Below, piece after piece: positions 8,401 to 16,977 of a stretch of 32,151 nucleotides of DNA; the first letter of the stretch is position 1; each line of letters starts with the position of its first letter. The DNA comes from Chloroflexota bacterium (lineage in GTDB: Bacteria > Chloroflexota > Anaerolineae > Anaerolineales > UBA4823). The notes beneath the pieces are model-generated. The model did not search any database. It was given only the letters and a program-made list of their open reading frames with translations, and had not been told where the DNA came from. The DNA is taken from contig CP070764.1 in NCBI GenBank assembly GCA_020349245.1, positions 2,860,872 to 2,893,022 on the forward strand, given 5' to 3'. The position numbers and the translations under genes are program-made.

Positions 8401-8842
8401 TATAAAAGATCGAATGTCCAGGGAATATAAATTATCCGTAAATCAGCTACCGCACACTTGTCTGCAGGTTTTCAAGATATAAACCTAAAAAGCTATTATG
8501 AAATTGATGCCAGATGAATATTCTTTACAGCCTTGTGGAGCTTTATCTTCAAACCTATCTGCAGATTTTAGTCTATGAATTTATTAGAATCTCTTGCCCA
8601 AAGTCACATTTTTACCTATAATTGTCTAAATATATTGATTGGGACAATGAAGACCAAATGATAGGAATTCTATTGTCGCAGATAATCAATTTTATTTCGA
8701 TAATCCCGCAAGTAATAAAATCCTAATAGAAACCGAGTAAACCTGGAAGGAGGTGGTGAGAACAGGCACTGAATTGATCTTGATTTGTCAGTAGATAGAT
8801 ACATATTTAAGTACCAAAAAATTCATAGCTGGAGGAGAGAAA
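8401..8842 (+). promoter_or_regulatory. Leader/promoter region of the amino-acid transporter operon
   Basis: This AT-rich gap of about 440 bp separates the SDR gene from the aap operon. A candidate promoter is TTGATT (8780-8785) with CATATT (8802-8807), spacer 16, which would give a ~30-nt leader ending in GGAGGAG before ATG 8843. Just upstream a strong ribosome-site-like AAGGAGGT precedes a GTG (8756) that opens a 12-codon frame ending at 8794. No terminator for the SDR gene and no known riboswitch motif was recognised in the rest. Confidence 0.35.
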
Positions 8843-9913
8843 ATGTCCCGTAAGATTTTAGTAATTACCTCAATATTGGTGATCCTGGCTTTATTTGCTG
8901 CTGCCTGCCAATCCAGCGAAGCAACACCTGCGCCTGAAGAGGAAGCTGCAGCACCTGGAGGGTATGGAGAGATCGTAAAACGCATACAAGATCGAGGCAG
9001 CGTTGTTTGCGGTAGCCGGACCGACCTGGCTGGCTTTGGAGAGCTGGACGCCAACGGTCGCAACGTAGGCTTTGACATCGATTTATGCCGGGCGATCGCC
9101 GCCGCGCTGCTTGGTGATGCAGAAGCCGTTGAATTTGTGCCTTTGAGTGCAGCAGAGCGAGGACCTGCACTTCAAACTGGTGAGGTGGATATCCTTTCCA
9201 GGAATGCTACCTGGACTAGCACGCGAGATGCCCAATGGGGCAATTTCACCTCGGTCTGGTTTTACGATGGACAAGGTTTCATGGTGCCGGTAGCCAGCGG
9301 GATCACGGAAATTGAGCAGCTTGGTGGTGCAACAGTATGTGTAACCAGCGGTACGACGACTGAGCTGAACCTGGCAGATGCCTTTCGCCAGCGTGGGCTC
9401 GATTTCACTGCTGTAACATTTGAAGACACCGCTACGGTCTACAGCACCTACGAAGAGGGTCGCTGTGATGCGACAACAAGCGACAAGTCCCAGCTGGCTT
9501 CGGTTCGCCAGGGATTTGCAAATCCTGATGACCACGTGATCCTGGATATCACCATTTCCAAAGAACCGCTGACCCCCGCTGTTCCTTCCGGCGATGACCA
9601 GTGGTTTGATATCGTCAAGGTCGTTATCTGGGGTTTGATCAATGCTGAAGAGCTGGGTGTAAACCAGGCGAACGTTGAACAAATGAAATCCAGCGACAAC
9701 ATCGAGGTTCGGCGCTTATTGGGTGCTGAAGGTGAATGGGGTCAAGCTGATCTCGGTTTACCCGCAGATGCGGTCGCAAAAGCAGTCGCTGCAGTGGGGA
9801 ATTATGGTGAAATCTTCGAGCGATATATTGGCTCTGGTGGATTGAACCTACCCCGCGGTCAAAACAAATTGTGGACAGAAGGTGGTTTGATTTACGCGCC
9901 ACCTATGCGTTAA
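8843..9913 (+). CDS. aapJ: General amino-acid ABC transporter, substrate-binding lipoprotein
   Basis: This extracytoplasmic binding protein (356 residues) captures amino acids for the permease encoded downstream. Residues 1-22 form a lipoprotein signal with lipobox FAAAC, so it is anchored to the membrane; an Ala/Glu/Pro linker follows. The mature part carries the SBP_bac_3 fold: GSVVCGSRTDLAGFGELD, NVGFDIDLCRAIAAALLGD, GEVDILSRNATWTSTRDAQ, ATVCVTSGTTTELNLAD and YEEGRCDATTSDKSQL. The ending LWTEGGLIYAPPMR is typical of AapJ, the binding protein of the broad-range L-amino-acid transporter. AGGAGAG lies 5-6 nt ahead of the ATG. It is the first gene of the aapJQMP operon and is separated from aapQ by a hairpin. 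Confidence 0.93.
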   Translation: MSRKILVITSILVILALFAAACQSSEATPAPEEEAAAPGGYGEIVKRIQDRGSVVCGSRTDLAGFGELDANGRNVGFDIDLCRAIAAALLGDAEAVEFVPLSAAERGPALQTGEVDILSRNATWTSTRDAQWGNFTSVWFYDGQGFMVPVASGITEIEQLGGATVCVTSGTTTELNLADAFRQRGLDFTAVTFEDTATVYSTYEEGRCDATTSDKSQLASVRQGFANPDDHVILDITISKEPLTPAVPSGDDQWFDIVKVVIWGLINAEELGVNQANVEQMKSSDNIEVRRLLGAEGEWGQADLGLPADAVAKAVAAVGNYGEIFERYIGSGGLNLPRGQNKLWTEGGLIYAPPMR

Positions 9914-9933
9914 TTTCTATAATCAACATTCTG

Positions 9934-9965
9934 GGGATATAGCTCTCAATAAAGGGCTATATCCC
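9934..9965 (+). promoter_or_regulatory. Intercistronic hairpin between aapJ and aapQ
   Basis: GGGATATAGC (9934-9943) and GCTATATCCC (9956-9965) are perfect inverted repeats, extended inward by a T-G and a C-G pair to leave an 8-nt loop. No U-run follows, so it is unlikely to terminate fully. Such hairpins commonly protect the upstream binding-protein message from 3' decay, giving more binding protein than permease; that role here is inference. It ends 16 nt before the aapQ ATG. Confidence 0.7.
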
Positions 9966-9981
9966 TCTCTTGGACCCAGGC

Positions 9982-11181
9982 ATGCCGCCCGAAAATCCTT
10001 CGACGGACGCAATCCAATTTCATAGCCAGGTCCCTCTCTGGAGGGACGAGCGGGTCTTGCGGATCGCTGCCCAAGTTGTCTCCGCGATCGTCGTGATTGG
10101 ATTACTCTACCTGGGTATCATCAATGTAATCAACGCAGCTGAACAAAGGGGTTTATCCTTAGGGTTTGAATTTCTACAGGAAGCAGCTGGGTTTCCTATC
10201 GGTGAATCCGACATCCCATACGATCCATCAAAATCCTTTTTATATGCATTTTTAGTGGGCGTCCTGAATACGCTCAAAGTAGCCATTGTTGGCATTTTTT
10301 TCGCGACCATTTTAGGCACGCTTGTCGGCATCGCACGATTGTCCAGCAACTGGCTGGTTAGCCGGCTGGCATTAATTTATATCGAATTTAATCGCAATAT
10401 TCCATTGCTGGTTCTCTTGCTGCTTTGGTACCGGGGGGTATTCACAAGATTACCGGATGTCCAAAACAGCATCAGCTTTCCGGGTCCGATTTATCTCAGC
10501 CAGCGCGGTTTACACCTAACCTGGCCTCGCATGACACCAACAGGAACACCCTTCGTCATTTCAATCGTCATGGGACTGGTTTTGGCGATCGTCGTATGGG
10601 TATATTTACGCCGCCTGCAAGAAAGGACAGGTCGCAGCACATATTTTGCTTATGCCAGCTTGGCAATCCTGATCTTGCTTCCCCTGATTGGGTACTTGGT
10701 CTCTGGTGGAAATCCATTAAAAGCAGATGTACCAGTCTTAAGTGGGTTTAACTTCAATGGTGGCTACCATTTGACACCGGAATTCTTCGCCCTGCTGGTG
10801 GGTCTGGTGACCTATACGGCAGCTTTTATCGCTGAAGTCGTTCGAGCAGGCATCCAGGCTGTTGACCGTGGTCAATTGGAGGCTGCCAGGGCAACCGGCT
10901 TGAGCTACTCTCAGATTCTCAGCCTTGTCATAATGCCTCAAGCATTGAGAATCATAATCCCTCCACTGATCAGCCAGTATTTAAATCTGACCAAGAACTC
11001 CAGCTTGGCGATCTTCATCGGCTATCCGGAGATATTTTTTATCGGCAAGACAACGATCAACCAGGCAGGCCGGGCAGTGCAGGTCTTTATATTAATTATG
11101 GCAGTATATCTCAGCATCAGCTTGGTCACTTCTTTAATTCTGAATATTTACAACCGGCGTATTCAACTTGTTGAGCGATAA
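9982..11181 (+). CDS. aapQ: General amino-acid ABC transporter, inner-membrane permease (AapQ-like)
   Basis: This membrane permease of the HisMQ type has 399 residues, longer than the usual ~220 for polar amino-acid permeases; the insertion between the first helices is characteristic of AapQ. It has several hydrophobic segments and an internal segment GPIYLSQRGLHLTWPRM, which is also typical. The EAA loop that contacts the ATPase is visible as LEAARATGLSYSQILSLVIMPQALRIIIPP. An in-frame TTG at 9970 directly follows the hairpin; the ATG at 9982 is preferred, but neither has a good ribosome site, so translation may depend on local structure. The aapM start lies 2 nt beyond its stop, which suggests coupling. 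Confidence 0.92.
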   Translation: MPPENPSTDAIQFHSQVPLWRDERVLRIAAQVVSAIVVIGLLYLGIINVINAAEQRGLSLGFEFLQEAAGFPIGESDIPYDPSKSFLYAFLVGVLNTLKVAIVGIFFATILGTLVGIARLSSNWLVSRLALIYIEFNRNIPLLVLLLLWYRGVFTRLPDVQNSISFPGPIYLSQRGLHLTWPRMTPTGTPFVISIVMGLVLAIVVWVYLRRLQERTGRSTYFAYASLAILILLPLIGYLVSGGNPLKADVPVLSGFNFNGGYHLTPEFFALLVGLVTYTAAFIAEVVRAGIQAVDRGQLEAARATGLSYSQILSLVIMPQALRIIIPPLISQYLNLTKNSSLAIFIGYPEIFFIGKTTINQAGRAVQVFILIMAVYLSISLVTSLILNIYNRRIQLVER

Positions 11182-11183
11182 AG

Positions 11184-12398
11184 ATGAGTTCGATAACGGA
11201 AACTTCCGGATACTTACAGCCCCCAGAACCACCTGGTTTTCGCACCTGGGTGCGTAAAAACCTCTTCAACGGCTGGTTCAACAGCTTGCTGACGGTTATC
11301 TTGGCAGTGGTCATTGCCTGGAGCGTCTTCAGCTTGATCCGCTGGATATTTGTATCTGCGAATTGGGAACCAGTGTTGAATTTTCCAATTCTTTACGTGG
11401 TCGGTCAATACCCACGTGAATTGCTGTGGCGGATTGGGTTGGTCGTTTCAATTTATTCTTTCCTAATCGGGATGAGCTGGCGCAAGTGGAGCGGGGTGAT
11501 GCGGGTGCTTACATTTACCTTTGCCGGCTTCCTGCTCGCCTTGGCTTTTTGGCCTGCTGCCATTTCATATCTGACTCTCGGCAGGCGGATCACTTTGCTG
11601 GCGAATATCGGAATCATTGCAGTTGGGTATTACCTGGGTGGGTTCAAGAAAGTTACCCCCCGGATGGTTCTTGTCGCCTGGATGATTTCTCTGGTTCTCA
11701 CTTTTTTCCTATTATATGGAACACCATTCATTGGATTTATCGATATCGTACCAACAAACCTGTGGGGAGGCTTGTTGGTGACCATGCTATTGGCCATCGG
11801 CGGTATTATCATATCTTTTCCCTTTGGTGTCTTGTTGGCCCTTGGTAGGCGTTCCTCACTGCCCATTCTGCGCATCATCTGCACTTTATTCATTGAAACG
11901 ATTCGGGGCGTTCCGCTGATCAGCATCTTGTTTCTGTTTTCCTTGATCCTGCCCTTGTTCTTGCCGACAGGGATCCGATTGGACAGGTTAATCAGAGCTT
12001 TATTTGGGATGATCATCTTTAGCGCCGCCTACACTGCAGAAAATGTGCGCGGCGGCTTAGCTGCTGTACCCCACGGGCAAACCGAGGCAGCCAAAGCATT
12101 GGGGCACTCGAATTTCCAGATTACAGCTTTAATTGTGTTACCACAAGCCTTGCGGGCAGTAATTCCCCCGATCGTCGGGCAATTCATTTCCTTGTTCAAG
12201 GACACTACGTTGGCTTCAGGTGTAGCTGTACTCGAACTTCTGGCGGTTGGTCGATCTGTTTTAAATTCTGATCCACAGTATATCGGTCTGCAAATGGAAG
12301 TTTACGGGTTTATCGCGGTGGTATTTTGGATATTGAGCTACATGATGTCACATGCCAGTCGGAGGTTGGAATCTGCACTCGGTGTAGGAGAACGCTAA
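11184..12398 (+). CDS. aapM: General amino-acid ABC transporter, inner-membrane permease (AapM-like)
   Basis: This second permease subunit (404 residues) forms the heterodimeric channel with AapQ. It has an N-terminal cytoplasmic segment (PPEPPGFRTWVRKNLFNGWF), about eight hydrophobic segments, and the EAA coupling loop GQTEAAKALGHSNFQITALIVLPQALRAVIPP. The N-terminal half carries extra helices (SFLIGMSWRKWSGVM onward), as expected for AapM rather than for short HisM proteins. It begins 2 nt after the aapQ stop, so translation is probably coupled. The closing segment ASRRLESALGVGER is a typical end for this family. Confidence 0.92.
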   Translation: MSSITETSGYLQPPEPPGFRTWVRKNLFNGWFNSLLTVILAVVIAWSVFSLIRWIFVSANWEPVLNFPILYVVGQYPRELLWRIGLVVSIYSFLIGMSWRKWSGVMRVLTFTFAGFLLALAFWPAAISYLTLGRRITLLANIGIIAVGYYLGGFKKVTPRMVLVAWMISLVLTFFLLYGTPFIGFIDIVPTNLWGGLLVTMLLAIGGIIISFPFGVLLALGRRSSLPILRIICTLFIETIRGVPLISILFLFSLILPLFLPTGIRLDRLIRALFGMIIFSAAYTAENVRGGLAAVPHGQTEAAKALGHSNFQITALIVLPQALRAVIPPIVGQFISLFKDTTLASGVAVLELLAVGRSVLNSDPQYIGLQMEVYGFIAVVFWILSYMMSHASRRLESALGVGER

Positions 12399-12440
12399 GG
12401 GTAGGAGAAATTATTTTACGGCAGGAAGGAGAAGCTATCT

Positions 12441-13199
12441 ATGAGTGAGCAAACTACTACGCAGCTGCCGATCATTATTGCCCGTGATGTGCACAAGTGG
12501 TTTGGAGACTTTCATGCACTGCGGGGGATTACCTTAAATGTCGATCAGGGTGAAGTGGTGGTAATCTTTGGCCCATCTGGTTCTGGAAAATCAACCTTTA
12601 TCCGTACAATTAACCGGTTGGAAGAACACCAGCGGGGACAAATTATCGTTGATGGAATCGAGCTGAGCCACGATGTACGCAATATCGAGAAAATTCGCAT
12701 GGACACCGGCATGGTGTTCCAGCAATTCAACTTGTTTCCCCATCTTTCCGTATTATCGAATGTCACGCTGGCTCCAATTTGGGTTCGCAAGTGGAAAAAA
12801 CAGGATGCCGAGGAGATTGGGATGCAGCTCCTGCAGCGAGTTGGTATACCGGAGCAGGCGATGAAATACCCGGGCCAGTTATCTGGTGGTCAGCAGCAAA
12901 GAGTGGCAATCGCCCGGGCACTGGCGATGCAACCGAAAATTATGCTCTTTGATGAACCAACATCAGCCCTTGACCCGGAAATGATCAAGGAAGTTCTGGA
13001 TGTAATGATCGAATTAGCCCAGAGTGGGATGACGATGGTCGTGGTCACCCACGAGATGGGATTTGCCCGTGGCGTCGCCGACCGCATGTACTTCTTTGAT
13101 GAGGGATTAATTGTTGAAAGCGGTACGCCTCATGATATTTTCAATAATCCACAAGAGGATCGTACTAAACTATTCCTTTCCCAGATTTTGAAACACTAA
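12441..13199 (+). CDS. aapP: General amino-acid ABC transporter, ATP-binding protein
   Basis: This cytoplasmic ATPase (252 residues, family-typical) powers the AapJQM transporter. All nucleotide-binding motifs are intact: Walker A GPSGSGKS at 44-51, Q-loop QQFNLFPH around Gln94, signature LSGGQ at 147-151, Walker B IMLFDE at 167-172, D-loop SALDP and switch His204 in [14 protein letters not shown] lies 5-10 nt before the ATG. It is the last gene of the operon; an intrinsic terminator begins 18 nt past its stop. GlnQ-type ATPases look similar, so the Aap assignment rests on the operon partners. Confidence 0.95.
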   Translation: MSEQTTTQLPIIIARDVHKWFGDFHALRGITLNVDQGEVVVIFGPSGSGKSTFIRTINRLEEHQRGQIIVDGIELSHDVRNIEKIRMDTGMVFQQFNLFPHLSVLSNVTLAPIWVRKWKKQDAEEIGMQLLQRVGIPEQAMKYPGQLSGGQQQRVAIARALAMQPKIMLFDEPTSALDPEMIKEVLDVMIELAQSGMTMVVVTHEMGFARGVADRMYFFDEGLIVESGTPHDIFNNPQEDRTKLFLSQILKH

Positions 13200-13216
13200 A
13201 TTTGATATGATTGATG

Positions 13217-13249
13217 AAAAAGTGGCGATTTTTATTATCGCCACTTTTT
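13217..13249 (+). terminator. Intrinsic terminator of the aap operon
   Basis: A 13-bp perfect stem (left arm 13217-13229, right arm 13237-13249, core GTGGCGAT/ATCGCCAC) with a 7-nt loop TTTTATT is followed by further T's. Because both arms carry A- and T-runs, it could also act on the opposite strand, where the KASIII-like gene ends at 13324. Confidence 0.93.
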
Positions 13250-13323
13250 TTATTCCAGATAATTGGCAGCCAATTAAAATCCAACCAGCTGCATATACTT
13301 CTTTTTTACTGAGACTAATTTGA

Positions 13324-14604
13324 TTATCCCTCCGCCTGGTCTCCCAGGGAGACAACAAAAACATCATAATAAGTACCTGCACCAAAGCCATCGAACAGGA
13401 TGTGATCACCGGGTTTCATTTTAGGCAGCTCTCGGAGGAATGCGATCATGTTCGAGGCAGCGCTGACATTTCCAAACTCACGGATAACCCACGGCATGGG
13501 AATATTGATCCCCTCACTGTTCAGTTGTTTGGCCTTCAGCGAATTGATTTTTAGATTGGCATGGTGGACAATCCCCACTTCGATCGATTTACCCAATATA
13601 CCTAGCTGGTTCATCTTTTCCTGGTAGGAGGTGTATACCTTGCGGACGATTTTAACCCCGTTGCGTACGAACAGCTTGACCATCCCCATGGGTCCTGCCA
13701 TCATGACCGGGATACCATTTTCAGGTTCGTGCATCAGGCCAGCGAATCGAATGCTGTTCGGTTGCGATTGAGTTACCTCAACCATGGATTGCCCATTTAT
13801 CCGCATTCCAGAGTGAGGGTAATACATGTGAACTGCCAGCACACCCTGTTCATCATATACTTCCTGGGTATCCCCCACTAAGAATTCCATTGATTTTCCA
13901 GGGATTAGACTAATTACTCCGGCCCCATTGCCAAACAACTGCAGGGCATTCTTGTCTAAGGATTTCTGGATGAAGCGACTTAATCCTTCAATACCGCCAA
14001 CGAGAACTTTTTTTCCATACAGGCTTTGGGCGAGGTTTGTTTGGGAAACCAGGTTATAAGACAAATCAGGATTGAGAGTCAGGTGAAGAGCTCCTGTGGA
14101 GCCATCACAGGCTTTATGGACACTGACTTTGATAGCGTCTTCCCGGATGCCTGCAAGCTGGGCGATTTGTTCTGTATAAGACTCGCTCACAGGACCGCTG
14201 GTTCCGATCAGAACTGCATCCACATCTTCTGGCCGCCATCCTGATGCGCTAGCAGCTTCCTGGAGCAGGCGGGCACCGACTTCGATTTCGATTTTTAGAT
14301 GATCCTCATCAGAAATCCCAGGCAGATGATGCCGGTAGATGAACCCTAATGGAGCTAGGTCCATTTGTTCTCCATCAAGTAGGGGTGAACCGGTGCTTTG
14401 TTCGATCAGGTCTTTTAATGAACGATTATCGTAACTCCTTCCCCAAGCCCCGTAGGCACCACCAATTCCGACTTCCGGGTTGGATATTTTTTCAAATCCA
14501 AATGGTATTCCCTGCCCATAGGGAAGATCGATCAACTGGACCTGGGGGCGTTGATAAAATGGAACAACATTTAAATCCTTCTCAAGGTTTCCAAGTTCGA
14601 ACAT
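13324..14604 (-). CDS. KASIII/HMG-CoA-synthase-like thiolase-fold enzyme
   Basis: This condensing enzyme (426 residues) has the thiolase fold. The presumed triad is complete: Cys166 in HKACDGSTGAL, His347 in IVHHANLKI (KASIII usually reads HQAN) and Asn379 in EFGNVSAAS; GDHILFDGFGAG near the C-terminus matches the glycine-rich end of FabH-like proteins. About 90 residues precede the first recognisable KASIII strand, so it is roughly 100 residues longer than FabH. ATG 14604 is chosen for its AAGGAG site 6 nt upstream; an in-frame ATG at 14652 is less likely. No ACP, FabD or mevalonate-pathway gene is nearby. It may make a 3-oxoacyl product for a secondary pathway; the substrate is unknown. Confidence 0.8.
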   Translation of the reverse strand: MFELGNLEKDLNVVPFYQRPQVQLIDLPYGQGIPFGFEKISNPEVGIGGAYGAWGRSYDNRSLKDLIEQSTGSPLLDGEQMDLAPLGFIYRHHLPGISDEDHLKIEIEVGARLLQEAASASGWRPEDVDAVLIGTSGPVSESYTEQIAQLAGIREDAIKVSVHKACDGSTGALHLTLNPDLSYNLVSQTNLAQSLYGKKVLVGGIEGLSRFIQKSLDKNALQLFGNGAGVISLIPGKSMEFLVGDTQEVYDEQGVLAVHMYYPHSGMRINGQSMVEVTQSQPNSIRFAGLMHEPENGIPVMMAGPMGMVKLFVRNGVKIVRKVYTSYQEKMNQLGILGKSIEVGIVHHANLKINSLKAKQLNSEGINIPMPWVIREFGNVSAASNMIAFLRELPKMKPGDHILFDGFGAGTYYDVFVVSLGDQAEG

Positions 14605-15046
14605 AATTTCTCCTTTAGCCTTCAGAATTTCCTCCTGCGAACGAATTTGCATCGATTTAAAATCAACCCGGATTATAACCCTTATTTATCATCCGCCTTG
14701 GATCATGAAATTGATGAAGTAATGAATTCAAGATTAGACTTGGTAGATGATAAGGGGAATGGATTACTGGATTTACGGCATCTTATCTTCCGAGCGTTGT
14801 ACTTCAATTAACACCAAATATTCTGAAGAGCTACGGTTGTATTTTGCTGTAAAAAGATGAAAAAACAAGGCAATCCTTGATATTTGGAGGAATTTAAAAG
14901 GTATATAGTATGAGCAGCTAGCGATTCAGAGTGAACACCCATAATTAATCGACCCTAATCAAGTTAATAAAGTTAGGGTCGAAAACCATGCCGATTGAAA
15001 TTTAGTAGAAACGCAAGGATGCTGAGATAGATTCTACTTTATTATT
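14605..15046. other. Intergenic region between the KASIII-like and AAA+ genes
   Basis: This gap of about 440 bp has no supportable gene. On the minus strand a TATAAT (14672-14677) lies about 70 nt before the KASIII-like start, but no matching -35 was found at the right distance. A second AGGAGG lies upstream of the chosen start (about 14628-14633). The inverted repeat at 14949-14982 is listed separately. Otherwise it is AT-rich with nothing recognised. Confidence 0.5.
14949..14982 (-). terminator. Probable terminator of the Rubisco-activase-like gene
   Basis: TCGACCCTAA (14949-14958) and TTAGGGTCGA (14973-14982) form a perfect 10-bp stem with a 14-nt loop, 65 nt beyond the stop of the minus-strand AAA+ gene. 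Downstream on that strand the sequence is T/A-rich (TTAATTAT) rather than a clean U-run, so termination may be weak. Confidence 0.5.
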
Positions 15047-15961
15047 TTATACCCGCCAATTCATCATGCTGGAAGCCTGCAGGTGGTTTATCAACTTGCC
15101 CGAACGAGCAAGTTCTACGCCTTTCTCAAGGACACGCTCATAATAAATCTTTTGAGAGAGATCTGGCTCATAGCCCCGCAGGATACTGTCTACCGTTTTG
15201 TCCAGGCCAAATTCTTCGACTTCATCCCACAAGTCTTCATCCAAGAGATTCGCTCTCAAATGCGAAAAGAAAGCAACCGGTAAGAACTTGATTTGCTCCG
15301 GCAGTTCACCCATCAGCTTCTCGTTTAATTCCATGACCAACCGCTGACACTCGTCCTGGGAAAGCTCGGGAAAAATGGCAACGATAATCTCCGCTTTTTC
15401 CTCAAGAGTCGGTATCCACTCAAAGGCTGACATGCGACCTGCACGAACGAGCGGATTATAGAGCTTGGTGAAATCATTACCAGTGATAATGATCGGAATG
15501 CGTTTCGTTTCTTTACCATCAACGAGGGAAGGATAGTCAACCAGGTGCATCAATTCACCGAATACATTGATCTGGTTGATCGTATGTTTCTCCGATTTTC
15601 CCCAGGTGCCCAACCCGGTGTCAACATCGTTTACCAACACGACTGCCAGGCTGGCTTCACCACTGCGGATACTCTCGCTGGCCCGGATATATGTTTGGCG
15701 AATGAAGGCGGATGGGTGCCCAGCGATTGGATTGTCCAGCTGGCCACCGGATACCAAGAAGCGCTTGACCCCCATGTTCTTCAAAATATGCTCGCACTGA
15801 AAGGTCTTTCCCTCACCGGAGGGACCATGAATTCCCAGCAGTAAAGGAACCTGAGCTTCCACACGAGTTAGCAGGTTCTTCAGGATATGCAGGGAGACCA
15901 CCTGCTGGAATCTCTTCGAAATGAAGACTTCGACTTCAGGTTTGAATTTTGTTAGTGCCAT
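15047..15961 (-). CDS. AAA+ ATPase of the Rubisco-activase (Rca) type
   Basis: This 304-residue AAA+ protein looks strikingly like Rubisco activase, the ATPase that removes inhibitory sugar phosphates from Rubisco. Landmarks are LLLGIHGPSGEGKT (Walker A 46-53) followed by FQCEHILKNMG, SGGQLDNPIAG at 71-81, FIRQTYIRASE at 86-96, Walker B VVLVNDVDTG at 107-116, a central-pore-loop-like region GTWGKSEKHTINQ, sensor 1 IIITGNDFTKLYNP at 157-170 and arginine fingers in LVRAGRM (Arg173, Arg176). Plant and cyanobacterial Rca show the same order, including FQCE, TGNDFSTLYAPL and LIRDGRM. It lacks the long N-terminal extension and the small-subunit-like C-terminal domain of some activases. No Rubisco gene is in the window, so the client may be another protein. 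The start ATG has a weak GGTAGG site. Confidence 0.82.
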   Translation of the reverse strand: MALTKFKPEVEVFISKRFQQVVSLHILKNLLTRVEAQVPLLLGIHGPSGEGKTFQCEHILKNMGVKRFLVSGGQLDNPIAGHPSAFIRQTYIRASESIRSGEASLAVVLVNDVDTGLGTWGKSEKHTINQINVFGELMHLVDYPSLVDGKETKRIPIIITGNDFTKLYNPLVRAGRMSAFEWIPTLEEKAEIIVAIFPELSQDECQRLVMELNEKLMGELPEQIKFLPVAFFSHLRANLLDEDLWDEVEEFGLDKTVDSILRGYEPDLSQKIYYERVLEKGVELARSGKLINHLQASSMMNWRV

Positions 15962-16310
15962 GATAAATACCTACCCTATAATTATCTACCGACTAAAGTG
16001 GTTTTACCAGATTGACGGTTCAAGAAAAGCGAATCGGGGTGAATTAACACTGTTCACTAAGCAACTGTAATTATATTGTATTCTGGAACAGGTTGATAGA
16101 TCCTTACGGATTAGTAAATAATCGGTAATATTGATCTTTTCGTGTAAACCCTCCGCGGTTCCTCACTATTCTACCTTAAAACCGATCTCACAGGATGGTT
16201 CTCACCTCAGGTCGGTGATAACTCAGATTGATGGGAAAAATATAATAAAACCCCCCATGAATTTCCTTTCACTCGACAATGTGCTAATTTGGATACTGCA
16301 GAAGTGGTTT
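15962..16310. other. Intergenic region between the AAA+ gene and the XRE-linked membrane protein
   Basis: This ~350-bp AT-rich gap has no supportable gene. It must hold the promoter of the Rca-like gene (minus strand) and the end of the regulator/membrane-protein operon. A minus-strand GATAAT around 15980 is a possible -10, but no -35 was convincing. No terminator hairpin was recognised. Confidence 0.4.
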
Positions 16311-16763
16311 TTATGATATTTGCTTGTTTATTCTACGATTGCCCAAGTAAGCGAGAAGTCCCAATGCAAGAACAAGGATACCACTTATGATGACTACAGT
16401 GGAGAGATTACTCCAAATCTGGGTGAAGGTCAAATTCTGACCCATCAGGACAGTGTATTTAAAGGTTGTGAACAGGAATCCAAACGTTACGAAAAGTGTG
16501 TATCCAGCCAGTAGATGGCGAACCTTCATTTTCCCGAGATCGATGGCGCCGGTAAGGTAAAGGGTTAAACCGAATAAGACAAGGATGTTTGCACTCAGTA
16601 TGATGGCGATGTCGTTCCAGGCCTGCTGGGGTTGGTGGAGCACAAACTGCCGATAGAGCTGGATAATTATCAAGGATAGGATGGTCAGGAGGTACAGGAT
16701 AGTACAAACCGAGCGAAAGATATTGGCTTCACGTTCATCGAAATTAAAGAGTTTCTTGTTCAT
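16311..16763 (-). CDS. Four-helix membrane protein partnered with an XRE regulator
   Basis: This 150-residue integral membrane protein has a short cytoplasmic start (NKKLFNFDEREANIFR) and four hydrophobic segments, roughly 19-38, 53-72, 86-105 and 120-140, ending in a basic tail. Its gene overlaps the 3' end of the XRE regulator gene by 20 nt, so the two are translationally coupled. ATG 16763 is chosen because GGGAGG lies about 9 nt upstream; the ATG at 16772 touches that site directly. Small membrane proteins encoded beside short XRE regulators are common (DUF2178-like and related families), but I cannot fix the family. It may sense an envelope condition or be the regulator's main target. 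Confidence 0.75.
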   Translation of the reverse strand: MNKKLFNFDEREANIFRSVCTILYLLTILSLIIIQLYRQFVLHQPQQAWNDIAIILSANILVLFGLTLYLTGAIDLGKMKVRHLLAGYTLFVTFGFLFTTFKYTVLMGQNLTFTQIWSNLSTVVIISGILVLALGLLAYLGNRRINKQIS

Positions 16764-16971
16764 GGGTTCCATCCTCCCAAAAAAGCTGGTCCAGTGTCCG
16801 GCCTAGGGTCTTGGCAATTTTGATACAAAGATTTAGCGTGGGATTATAATTTCCCTTTTCGATGAGACCGATAGTCTGCCGGGTGACCTCAACCTGATCA
16901 GCAAGCTCCTGCTGGGTGAGGTTCTTTTCAATTCTGGCTAACTTAAGTTTCATTCGTATTTGGTGTTCCAT
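16744..16971 (-). CDS. XRE/Cro-type transcriptional regulator (75 aa), apparently leaderless
   Basis: This compact single-domain DNA-binding protein is almost all helix-turn-helix: LKLARIEKNLTQQELADQV, then VTRQTIGLIEKGNYNPTL as recognition helix region, then IAKTLGRTLDQLFWED. That is the YgzD/YozG-like short XRE type common beside small membrane proteins. The frame is open upstream to 17130, but the HTH architecture and the promoter place the start at ATG 16971. There is no ribosome site: a -10 TATATT ends 7 nt before the ATG, putting the ATG at +1. Three 21-bp-spaced repeats overlap the promoter and are likely its own operators. It overlaps the membrane-protein gene downstream. Confidence 0.88.
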   Translation of the reverse strand: MEHQIRMKLKLARIEKNLTQQELADQVEVTRQTIGLIEKGNYNPTLNLCIKIAKTLGRTLDQLFWEDGTHEQETL

Positions 16972-16977
16972 GCAGAT

